Shown here: one piece after another, positions 25,924-33,534 of the stretch
Position numbering within the stretch: the stretch's first letter is position 1
How the letters are laid out: each line of letters starts with the position of its first letter
Assembly: GCA_016711485.1 (NCBI GenBank)
Contig: JADJSX010000024.1
Coordinates: forward strand, 372,001 to 436,000
Direction: 5' to 3'
DNA from: Leptospiraceae bacterium
GTDB lineage: Bacteria > Spirochaetota > Leptospiria > Leptospirales > Leptospiraceae
DNA: 64,000 nucleotides
Translations under genes and position numbers: made by a program
The notes under the pieces: generated by a model
Databases searched by the model: none
Seen by the model: only the letters and a program-made list of their open reading frames with translations
What the model was told of the DNA's origin: nothing

Positions 25924-27303
25924 ATGATAAAAATAGTTGCCAAAGTTTTACACTTAAATTTCTATTTGCAAATGAAAATATCAGTTTTATTCTCCTATCT
26001 TATAATTTTTGTATTTGTCGAATTTTGTTTTGTATCCTACGTAAAAAATAATGAAACTCAAATAAAACCAGAAGTTAGTTTTAATGGAACCAAAATTCCA
26101 GTTTATGTATCTATAAATAGCAACGCTGATTTTTTTGGAAACGATAATGAGCGTAAATTAGAGCAAATAAGAGATACAATTCATAATCTTTATACAGCGA
26201 ACCCTTTTATAAATCAAAAGTTTGAAAATGAAGGGGTTGAATTTTACGCAGGTCCTCATAAAGATGCGGATAACAAACAAAATGCGCTTGAAATTAATTT
26301 TTCTGGAATTCAGCAAAAAAATAATTTTACTTTCTATATGAATATTTTGACTCTCATGGTAGTTCCGGGTTATACTCAAAAGTTACCTTTATATGATGTT
26401 ACTTATTTTGATACAAAAGGAAATCCAGAAAAAATTTCCATTTCAAATAATAAGGATGTGAGTCAAATCATTGTTTTCCACTGGTTGTTATTGCCTTTTT
26501 TTTGGCTTTCTAATGGTGATGTTTTTTCTCCTATAGTAAATGAAATTCTTACTTCAAACGAATTGACGGAAAAATTAAATCATAACTTTCCGAAAAAACA
26601 ATTCCCAAATACGAGTCTGGTTTCTGATGGAAAACATTCTTGTTTCGAAAAAATATGTCTGGAATATGATTTACCAGAACCTTGGTTTATTTCTTTTGCA
26701 GATGTACAAGGGGGTCTTTCTTCCAAAACAATTTCATTTCATCGAAAGGACTTAATAAAATCAAAACTTGGGTATAAATCTGTTTATCTGGGATTAATCT
26801 TTGTAAAAAGTCAGGATACTTTAGATCCACTAACATTTAGTCAATATGCAAAGCAGTATTCTAGCATAAAAGAAAAGGAAGAGCCGATCCAATTTCGAAA
26901 ATTAAAAGGCCAGAAGAATACTTATAAATTCTTTGGAGTAAAAGGAAATTATGAATCAGAAGGATTTCGTTTCAATGAGTATTTAGTTTCTGGTACGGAA
27001 GGTAAAGTAGGAGTCATCATAAGAGTCACTTCCGAAGAACAATTTAGTAAGATTGAGAAAAATATAAATAATTTTTTAGAGAATGTAGATATCAAACCAA
27101 ATTTACTTTATAAAGAAATTTCAGAAAATGAAAGAACAAAAAAAATAAAACAATTACAAGAAGAAGGATTACGAAAAATAAATATTAAAACTACAGATTC
27201 AATAACACTAGGTTTAAATAAATACCTAGAAGGTTGCGAACTCGGAAACAATGCACTTTGTAGAGAATACTCTATTTTAAAAGTAATGCAAGTTGAGAAA
27301 TAA
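25924..27303 (+). CDS. Membrane-anchored protein of unknown function
   Basis: 459 residues. A strong hydrophobic segment (ISVLFSYLIIFVFVEFCFVSYV) near the start anchors or exports it, and the rest is hydrophilic apart from a possible second segment (VFHWLLLPFFWLSNGDVF, about 185-205). The most likely start is either 25924 (AAAGG just upstream but very close) or the in-frame ATG at 25972. The C-terminus is lysine- and glutamate-rich. It lies between fusA and the ligand-gated channel gene. No family recognised. Confidence 0.6.
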   Translation: MIKIVAKVLHLNFYLQMKISVLFSYLIIFVFVEFCFVSYVKNNETQIKPEVSFNGTKIPVYVSINSNADFFGNDNERKLEQIRDTIHNLYTANPFINQKFENEGVEFYAGPHKDADNKQNALEINFSGIQQKNNFTFYMNILTLMVVPGYTQKLPLYDVTYFDTKGNPEKISISNNKDVSQIIVFHWLLLPFFWLSNGDVFSPIVNEILTSNELTEKLNHNFPKKQFPNTSLVSDGKHSCFEKICLEYDLPEPWFISFADVQGGLSSKTISFHRKDLIKSKLGYKSVYLGLIFVKSQDTLDPLTFSQYAKQYSSIKEKEEPIQFRKLKGQKNTYKFFGVKGNYESEGFRFNEYLVSGTEGKVGVIIRVTSEEQFSKIEKNINNFLENVDIKPNLLYKEISENERTKKIKQLQEEGLRKINIKTTDSITLGLNKYLEGCELGNNALCREYSILKVMQVEK

Positions 27304-27396
27304 TAAATTTATTTTGTTCTGAAATAATGATTTTGTCTAAATATACTTTATATTATCTGCAAATAAATACTATTATGAAAAGGAATACTTGAAAGA

Positions 27397-28293
27397 ATGA
27401 AACTTTGGAATTTTATTTTTATATTACTTTTTTTTCCATTCTCCCTATTTGCGGAAAATGTTCTCATCGGAATTTACATTGTGAATATTGGAAAATTTGA
27501 TGTGGCGAGCGGAAGTTTTACTATAGACTTCTATTTGACTTTAAAGACTGAGAAAAAAAACGAATATCCTTTGGAAACTTTTGAATTTATGAATGGAAGA
27601 GCAACTCATTCCGAAAAAATTTATACAGAGGATAATTTAGTTCAATATCGAATTCTTGCCAATCTCTCAAGCCCCGTTGACCTTCGTCGGTTTCCGTTCG
27701 ATGAACAAACATTGAGTATTAGTATCGAAAATAAAAAATTTAAGAATGATCTAGTGAAATATACCATTTTAGAAAATGAAACTGGCATAGATGAAATGAT
27801 CGCGTTTACCGGGTGGAATATCCGAGGTTGGAAAGTTCAAGAAAAAGATCATTTTTATAAAGTGTTTAATGAAACATATTCCCTAGTGAGTTTAGATATC
27901 ACTATTGAAAAAATAATTTGGAATGCCTTTTTTAAAACCTTCCTCCCCGTATTAATAATTATTTTTTTAGTCACATGTAGTTTTATTATGGATATAGACA
28001 AAGTAAAGGATAGGTTAGGTGTTTGTACTTCTGGGCTTGTCGCATCTGTTATGTTTCATCTTTCTATTTCCAATCAAATTCCTCCCGTTAGTTATTTGAC
28101 TATAGCCGATAAATTTATGATTTTAACTTACATTGTGCTAATGTTTTGTGTAATATTAAATGTAGCGATGCTTCATTTTATTCAAGATCAATCAGAAGAA
28201 CGTGCAACCCTAATACATAGCTTTACAAAATATGGTATGTTTGCATTACTACCTTCGATCTACGGATTATTTTTTCTAATAACTTCTTTTTAG
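27397..28293 (+). CDS. Pentameric ligand-gated ion channel homologue (GLIC/ELIC type)
   Basis: 298 residues, the length of prokaryotic Cys-loop-family channels. A signal peptide (IFILLFFPFSLFAEN) precedes a beta-sandwich ligand domain with the hallmark VDLRRFPFDEQTLSI, where the eukaryotic Cys loop is replaced by the bacterial loop without the cysteine pair. Four membrane helices follow: M1 FLPVLIIIFLVTCSFIM, pore-lining M2 from RLGVCTSGLVASVMFHLSI, M3 DKFMILTYIVLMFCVILN and M4 at the C-terminus. The M2-M3 loop has the usual proline (NQIPPVSYLTIADK). These channels open to protons, amines or other ligands; the ligand and ion selectivity here are not predictable. Expected location is the inner membrane, with the ligand domain in the periplasm. 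Confidence 0.9.
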   Translation: MKLWNFIFILLFFPFSLFAENVLIGIYIVNIGKFDVASGSFTIDFYLTLKTEKKNEYPLETFEFMNGRATHSEKIYTEDNLVQYRILANLSSPVDLRRFPFDEQTLSISIENKKFKNDLVKYTILENETGIDEMIAFTGWNIRGWKVQEKDHFYKVFNETYSLVSLDITIEKIIWNAFFKTFLPVLIIIFLVTCSFIMDIDKVKDRLGVCTSGLVASVMFHLSISNQIPPVSYLTIADKFMILTYIVLMFCVILNVAMLHFIQDQSEERATLIHSFTKYGMFALLPSIYGLFFLITSF

Positions 28294-28305
28294 ATTCAAA
28301 TTTCC

Positions 28306-28367
28306 TTAAGGATAATAAATATTATCCTTAATAAACTAATTACTTCAGACAATTTTTTGAAGTAATT
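28306..28367. terminator. Two hairpins between convergent genes
   Basis: The first hairpin has arms TTAAGGATAAT (28306-28316) and ATTATCCTTAA (28321-28331) with a 4-nt loop. The second has ATTACTTCA (28339-28347) and TGAAGTAAT (28359-28367). They separate the channel gene from the convergent propeller gene and likely terminate both. Confidence 0.7.
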
Positions 28368-28389
28368 TAAGAGTGTGGTATATATTCAT

Positions 28390-29997
28390 TTACCTCACAT
28401 AGACGGATTGGATGTTTAAATTTGATAAACCGGTAGATTTATCTGTAAAATTTGTTCCAGTTGTATCATTTGCTACGGAAAGTCCATTACTAGTTCCGAC
28501 ATAAAGAATTCCGTAATTATCTAAAAATAAGTCATTAATTATGTTTCCGCTTAATCCGCTTGTTGTAGTTTTTTGAGTAAAAGAAGCTCCCGAATCTGTG
28601 GATACGAATACTCCTGAACTAGTTGATCCGACAAATACTTTGGTATCATCAGGCGATGCAACTAAATGAGCTTCATTATTTGATAGTATATCTACGTCTA
28701 TCGTAGAAAAACTAGAACCACCATTTGTGGAAATTTTTAAAACACCCGCACGTACTACGTAAAGTTTATTAGCAGTTACATAAAGACCATCAATGTCATT
28801 TGGCGGAAATGCTAATTGTGTTAAATTAATCCCATCAGTGGACTTGTATACATTGGAGTCAGCAAGATATGTTCCAAAATAAATGGTAGCACTAGAGTAA
28901 GCCGCTATATGACGAATATAGTTATTAACTACAAAAGACAATTGCGTAAAATTTGCGCCTGAATCTATGGATCTATAAATTGCTGGCTGGGCTATCAAGG
29001 AAATAGCTTCCCCATTTCGAGCGGCATACACTGTATTTGACCCTCCAGGAACAACGAAGACTTTTGCTGTTTGGTTACTCCAAATAGTTGAGAAACTAGA
29101 TGCATTGTTGGTGGATTTATATAATCCAGAATTGGATGCAACATAAATAGTTCCGTCAGGCGCAACATCTATGTCGTTTATATTTGTTCCGGCTAATGTA
29201 TTCATTGTAAAACTATTACCGTTATTTGTAGATATTCCTAAACCACCACCCCAGGTTGCAGCGTAAATTACAGCCTGTACTTTTATATACACTTGTGCAG
29301 TTACTGTTCCAGAAACATTTGTAGCCGTAATCGTGTAAAGTAGAAAGTCTTGTGTAGCGGTCGGTATTCCGTAAATGGTTCCATTGGTTGCATCAATGGA
29401 CAGTCCAGTTGGAAGTGTAGGGTTTATGGAAAAATTTGTTGCTCCCGTTGCCGTTCCCGATAAGGAAGCAGTAAGAGTTCTAGTAAATGTATATCTAGGA
29501 ATGGTGGCTCCGCATTGGCAAGTTACGCCAGTACCCGTTCCTGAATAACTCAAAGTTCCTGGAGGAGCCATATTTACGGATAATGTAATGTTTGTCGATA
29601 CTGTCGATACAGCGTTAGTCGCAGTTATAGTAAAAGTAGTGGGTGTTACATTCTCTGTGGTAGGTGTTCCTGAAATAATTCCTGTTGTTGTGTTAAAGGA
29701 TAATCCTGGAGGCAAGTCTGTCAGTTGTGATAGAGAGTAAGATTCTGCTGTTCCTTGAACGATAGGTGTCATATCAGAGATTGCCACACCGACTGCAAAA
29801 ATTTTTGTGGAAGGCGAGTAGGAAATACTGGTTAAAGTGTAAGTGTCCACAGAAACATTGTTTAGGTTTAAATCTAAAGTGGTAAGACCCAATGCACTAA
29901 AAAGCCCCGAACCACCTGGATTTGAAAAATCGAAAGCAGACTTTTGCGCTTTTAAACAACCAAAACAGAAAATGAATATAATTATATAGTGTTTCAT
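28390..29997 (-). CDS. Secreted protein with two Ig-like repeats and a beta-propeller
   Basis: 535 residues. A lipoprotein-like signal (IIIFIFCFGCLKAQK) is followed by two putative Ig (He_PIG) units, each closing with the family signature: LPPGLSFNTTTGIISGTPT and LPTGLSIDATNGTIYGIPT. The C-terminal half (about 245-535) has at least five repeats of the BNR/YCF48 type (IYVASNSGLYKSTNN, VYAARNGEAISL, IYFGTYLADSNVYKSTDG, VFVGSTSSGVFVSTDSG, LYVGTSNGLSVAND) and should fold as a beta-propeller. Such proteins sit on the cell surface and bind partners or sugars; the Asp-box-like repeats alone do not imply enzyme activity. MITE copy B lies upstream of the gene. Confidence 0.8.
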   Translation of the reverse strand: MKHYIIIFIFCFGCLKAQKSAFDFSNPGGSGLFSALGLTTLDLNLNNVSVDTYTLTSISYSPSTKIFAVGVAISDMTPIVQGTAESYSLSQLTDLPPGLSFNTTTGIISGTPTTENVTPTTFTITATNAVSTVSTNITLSVNMAPPGTLSYSGTGTGVTCQCGATIPRYTFTRTLTASLSGTATGATNFSINPTLPTGLSIDATNGTIYGIPTATQDFLLYTITATNVSGTVTAQVYIKVQAVIYAATWGGGLGISTNNGNSFTMNTLAGTNINDIDVAPDGTIYVASNSGLYKSTNNASSFSTIWSNQTAKVFVVPGGSNTVYAARNGEAISLIAQPAIYRSIDSGANFTQLSFVVNNYIRHIAAYSSATIYFGTYLADSNVYKSTDGINLTQLAFPPNDIDGLYVTANKLYVVRAGVLKISTNGGSSFSTIDVDILSNNEAHLVASPDDTKVFVGSTSSGVFVSTDSGASFTQKTTTSGLSGNIINDLFLDNYGILYVGTSNGLSVANDTTGTNFTDKSTGLSNLNIQSVYVR

Positions 29998-30109
29998 AAG
30001 TTTAAAAAAATTCCTTTACCATTTGGAAGAAAGTAAATTACCTTTGGTATAAAACTCAACACCCAGTTAACGCTATTTTTTCAAAGAATGTTCTTTTTTT
30101 TATTATTAA

Positions 30110-30263
30110 CTCACCTTACGCGCAAGCGCGTTGAGGTGAGAGCTAGAGGCAATCGGCGACTTGGGCTGCCGCCCAAACCTGCTTATTCATTAATTCATTA
30201 GCTTTATCTAATATACTTAAATTAGACCTCATTTTCGTAAAATTCCTATTTTGCGTAAGGTCA
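30110..30263 (+). mobile_element. MITE copy B (154 bp) with an exact 8-bp target duplication
   Basis: Second copy of the MITE family. Left end CTCACCTTACGC, right end GCGTAAGGTCA, so the terminal inverted repeat shares ACCTTACGC. It is flanked by ATTATTAA on both sides (30102-30109 and 30264-30271), an exact duplication different from those of the other copies. Internal sequence contains the TTGGGC/GCCCAA stem and, on the minus strand, a reading frame with ILDKANELMNKQVWAAAQ. It lies upstream of the propeller gene and so could carry or disrupt its promoter. Confidence 0.85.
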
Positions 30264-30271
30264 ATTATTAA

Positions 30272-30602
30272 GTAACCCCTAGGGACTTCTAGATACTTAT
30301 GCCTATTACCTAAATTAAAGGATTTGGAAAAACTTAGTGCCTGTCAGAAAGGTAATATTTCTATTGAAATTTGAAATGCCGTAAGTCCCTTGGAAGCACT
30401 TTTCACACAGCCTCTCTTAATTCAAATTAGAAATCCGAGGAATAAAATGCTAATTTTCTTGACAAGTGTAGTGGCTAATCAGTATTATTCAAAAGAATGG
30501 ATATGGCTTCAAAGTAATTCTAGTTATTAATAGATTTTTCCGAATCAATCAAACTGTAATCGCAAGAGATCATCTCAATTTAATTAAAACAACGAGGTTT
30601 AT
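30272..30602. other. Upstream region of a lipoprotein gene
   Basis: About 330 bp after MITE copy B with no gene. The right part holds the sigma-70-like promoter given at 30459-30488 and the ribosome-binding site AACGAGG before the ATG at 30603. Nothing else was recognised. Confidence 0.4.
30459..30488 (+). promoter_or_regulatory. Sigma-70-like promoter candidate
   Basis: TTGACA (30459-30464) and TATTAT (30483-30488) separated by 18 bp, about 110 bp before the lipoprotein start at 30603. The -35 box is a consensus match and the -10 box is one base off. Confidence 0.45.
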
Positions 30603-31046
30603 ATGTATAGAATTCTATCTGTATTTTTGGTTTCCATGGGGATTTTAGGTCTTTTAAATTGTAAAAAAGCGACTGAGTCTTCTACTTCAATAGTTGGTCA
30701 TTGGCAAGGCAACGCAGAAGTTGCAAAAGATGGAGAAACAGTTCTCACGGCATCGGCACATGTAAGTTTTAGCGAAAACGGATATACAATCGAAAACGAA
30801 GGTAAAACTAAAGCTGGAGAAGGGACTGAAGAGTGTGCAGTGAAAGTTGTGTCCGAAGGAACTTACTCTGTTAGCGCGGAAAACATTACCTTAACTCCTT
30901 CTAAAGAAAGTATGGAAGTTTGTGGTCAACCAATTGACACAAAACTTGAATCGGATACTTATCATATTTCCCTAGAAGGGGATAATTTAACTTTGTCGCA
31001 AGAAGAAGGCGGTAGCAAAACCATCACTACTTTAAAAAGACAATAA
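30603..31046 (+). CDS. Lipoprotein with a small lipocalin-like domain
   Basis: 147 residues. The signal peptide ends in LLNCKK, a likely spirochaetal lipobox. The mature part is all-beta with regular strands (IVGHWQGNAEV, HVSFSENGYTIE, GTYSVSAENITLTPS, TYHISLEGDNLTLSQ), fitting the small lipocalin-like stress lipoproteins (GHW then repeated strands). Two cysteines (ECAVK, VCGQP) could pair. The gene has its own promoter candidate upstream and is followed by the 198-bp inverted-repeat element. Confidence 0.7.
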   Translation: MYRILSVFLVSMGILGLLNCKKATESSTSIVGHWQGNAEVAKDGETVLTASAHVSFSENGYTIENEGKTKAGEGTEECAVKVVSEGTYSVSAENITLTPSKESMEVCGQPIDTKLESDTYHISLEGDNLTLSQEEGGSKTITTLKRQ

Positions 31047-31063
31047 TCGTAAATTATTAAATT

Positions 31064-31261
31064 CTTGGGATTGTGTAAAAACAAAGATTTATTGAGCATG
31101 GTGTCATGACGTTAGCGTTAATGAGTTTAATGCCATTAAACCGCATTTCGCAGTATAAAAGTTAGCCTGTAGAATCTATGCCTCTGTGTAGGCGTTTACG
31201 CTGAACAGCAGATTCTAAGTTTGCGAGTTGAAGCGTGGCTAAGTTTTTACACAACCCCAAG
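31064..31261. repeat. 198-bp element with 19-bp terminal inverted repeats
   Basis: The left end (31064-31082) and right end (31243-31261) are inverted copies with 18 of 19 positions matching: the left begins CTTGGGATTGTGTAAAAAC. Inside are further small hairpins (GTTTAAT/ATTAAAC near 31125-31140; TAGAATCT at 31170 with AGATTCTA at 31210). It fills almost all of the space between two convergent genes. It may be a second MITE family or a structured RNA; no flanking duplication is evident. Confidence 0.7.
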
Positions 31262-31266
31262 TTAAG

Positions 31267-32634
31267 TTATTTTTTCTTGGGTCTGTACATCTTTTCGTGT
31301 GAACATAATTTTACTTTCCATACATGTTCGAATACTTCCTTTGCTTGTCCTGGTGATTGTTGAAGAGCACTTGCAACTCTCGAAGAAGTAAACGTGCTTC
31401 TAAAATCTGTAAGTGTCATTTTACTCAAATCTTTCTGTGGAAAATTTCTTTTGAATTGAGTTAGGTAACGTTGTACTCCGCCGGGTCCTTGGTTGTAAGC
31501 GGCTACTGCTAACATTGCGTTTACTTCTGGTCGAAGTTTTACTCGAACTCCATTTGCTCTCCAAGGATAGTCCATGTAATAACGTAAAAGCATTCCTGAA
31601 AGTAAAATATTTGTTTCAATATTTAATGTACTACCGAGGTTATTTTTTGCTCTTGTTAAATTTTCCAAGTATATTGGATGAATGGCGGCATAGTTTTTAG
31701 GTAATAGGTTGCCACGACTAACTTTATCTACCAATTTACTAACGAGTTGTAAATCTTTTCCGTAACTGTGACCTTTTTTTATTAGTTGTTTTGAAATATC
31801 TTGCGCAAACTTATGATTAATCCGACCGGCAGGAACAATTGATTTTGGAAATTGTTTTAAATCAGGTAATTCAGCTTTAAAACCCATTTCTGTTAAAATC
31901 TCTTTGAATACAGGATCTTTGTAGATATTTCCCAAATTTGCTATTGTAGCTTGTATTTTTTTTTCTGTTGATGGGCTTTTGCGGTTAATCTGAAGTTGTC
32001 GAATCGCGATTCCAGTCAGTTGCCCTAACCCAGTCGCACCAGTTTTACTTCTTACTTTAAAATCGAATTGAGATTCTTGAAATAAAAGACAGAAAAAAGT
32101 AGGATAAGGAATTTGATAAGACTCAGCTACCGTATGGCTTCCAATAAAAATTCTAAGAGCACGACTTTCGGAATATCCATAAATTGGGTCGCTCGTCATT
32201 TTTGAGATTTGTTCTAGCCAGTCTCCTTTGAGTGAATAACTTATTAGTTCTGGAATATCTCTTTGAGAGGGTAATCTTATTACTCCACGTGAAAAATGGG
32301 CTCGGCTAATCGTATCATAAGATACCGCAAAACGATGCATTTTCTGCATATTCTCATTTGCGAATTTTATTTTTTTCCCTTTTGTGAAATTAGAATAAAA
32401 AACATCGGAGACAGATAGAATTTTTTGGGCAGGGCTAATGATTGGAGTAGGTTCGGAAATTTCTTCGGAATTTGTATCAGGAATTGAATTGTCTTGCGGT
32501 GATTTTGATTTTTCTATTTCACTTTCGCTCGAATTTTCTTTATTCTCAATTGGAATATCATCAGAATAAATATTACTCGTTAATAGAATAAGTATGAGTA
32601 AAACTTGGAGGACTGCTTGTATGTACATTTTCAT
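31267..32634 (-). CDS. Lytic transglycosylase-like peptidoglycan enzyme
   Basis: 455 residues. A signal peptide (LQVLLILILLTSNIYSD) and a charged low-complexity linker (about 25-80) lead to a catalytic domain. The SLT-type core is visible: LFQESQFDFKVRSKTGATGLGQLT gives the catalytic Glu and the GLxQL pattern, and MLAVAAYNQGPGGVQRYL is the second signature. These periplasmic enzymes cleave glycan strands to 1,6-anhydro sugars during wall growth or when large machines are inserted. About 100 residues lie between the two motifs, longer than in the smallest SLTs. Monocistronic; convergent with the lipoprotein gene. Confidence 0.8.
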   Translation of the reverse strand: MKMYIQAVLQVLLILILLTSNIYSDDIPIENKENSSESEIEKSKSPQDNSIPDTNSEEISEPTPIISPAQKILSVSDVFYSNFTKGKKIKFANENMQKMHRFAVSYDTISRAHFSRGVIRLPSQRDIPELISYSLKGDWLEQISKMTSDPIYGYSESRALRIFIGSHTVAESYQIPYPTFFCLLFQESQFDFKVRSKTGATGLGQLTGIAIRQLQINRKSPSTEKKIQATIANLGNIYKDPVFKEILTEMGFKAELPDLKQFPKSIVPAGRINHKFAQDISKQLIKKGHSYGKDLQLVSKLVDKVSRGNLLPKNYAAIHPIYLENLTRAKNNLGSTLNIETNILLSGMLLRYYMDYPWRANGVRVKLRPEVNAMLAVAAYNQGPGGVQRYLTQFKRNFPQKDLSKMTLTDFRSTFTSSRVASALQQSPGQAKEVFEHVWKVKLCSHEKMYRPKKK

Positions 32635-32832
32635 ATTCCCCTTGTAAACTGTAAGAATAGAATTGTTATCAAAATAATAATTCTGTTTCTAAAGTTTTTT
32701 ATCTGTACCAATCTCGATTCCTTCTTTAAGAAGGTCAACCGGAAAAGTTTTGTTTTGGAATATATGGAAACTACAATGCAATTTTTAAAAATCAAACTCG
32801 GTTATTTTTTAGAAAATTGAATCGTAAAAATT

Positions 32833-33522
32833 TTAATTATCTAAACAAGAATCAATCTCGCTTTGATATAACTCATTTTTCTCTACTTGGTAATTACTAG
32901 GATCTGCCTGACGGTTATCCAAAATAAAATCAATTATAGTGTCCCCTTGTTTGTTATAAGAAAGTGTCCAAAGTCCATGCGGATGAATTTTGCTAGTATC
33001 CTCTAAAATTTCTGTTCTGTTTCCGACAGAATCTATATAAAAGTATTTCGAATGTAAATGATCAAATGAATTTCCTGCAAAGGAAAATTTTGTTTTTAAA
33101 ATTCCTGATTGTGGGATTTTATAGATTCGACTCATACTTTCGTATTCTTTTTCGGCACCATTTTTACAACTGTGGATAATTACAATTCTCCCTGTGTACC
33201 CATTTGGAATCAGGAAAATATTATTTGAAGATTCAGAATAAAAACTAATACCTGCGAATAATACGATAGGTGCTAGAGATAGAAAAACTTGTAAAGGGAT
33301 TGGGAAGTTTTTATTACTCAAAATTAGAAAAAGAATCCCAATTGTACAAGATCCAATTCCTAAATAAATTAAAAAACTTGGCAGAATCGGTAATCCGATA
33401 AGCACGTAAATTAATCCAGAATAAAAAAGGAAATTTTTCCCCTTTCCCCTTTTATTTAAATAAAAATGAATTGGTATAAGCAAAACCGAAATTATCAGTA
33501 TGATGAAAAATAAAGATCCCAT
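32833..33522 (-). CDS. Four-helix membrane protein with an extracytoplasmic domain
   Basis: 229 residues. Four closely spaced membrane helices (about 4-20, 32-50, 52-68 and 75-92) are followed by a soluble domain with IFLIPNGYTGRIVIIHSC, which resembles the DUF6843-type module (low confidence). The gene ends the polA transcription unit on the minus strand, 12 bp after the polA stop. Function unknown. Confidence 0.6.
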   Translation of the reverse strand: MGSLFFIILIISVLLIPIHFYLNKRGKGKNFLFYSGLIYVLIGLPILPSFLIYLGIGSCTIGILFLILSNKNFPIPLQVFLSLAPIVLFAGISFYSESSNNIFLIPNGYTGRIVIIHSCKNGAEKEYESMSRIYKIPQSGILKTKFSFAGNSFDHLHSKYFYIDSVGNRTEILEDTSKIHPHGLWTLSYNKQGDTIIDFILDNRQADPSNYQVEKNELYQSEIDSCLDN

Positions 33523-33534
33523 TATAAAATTCTC

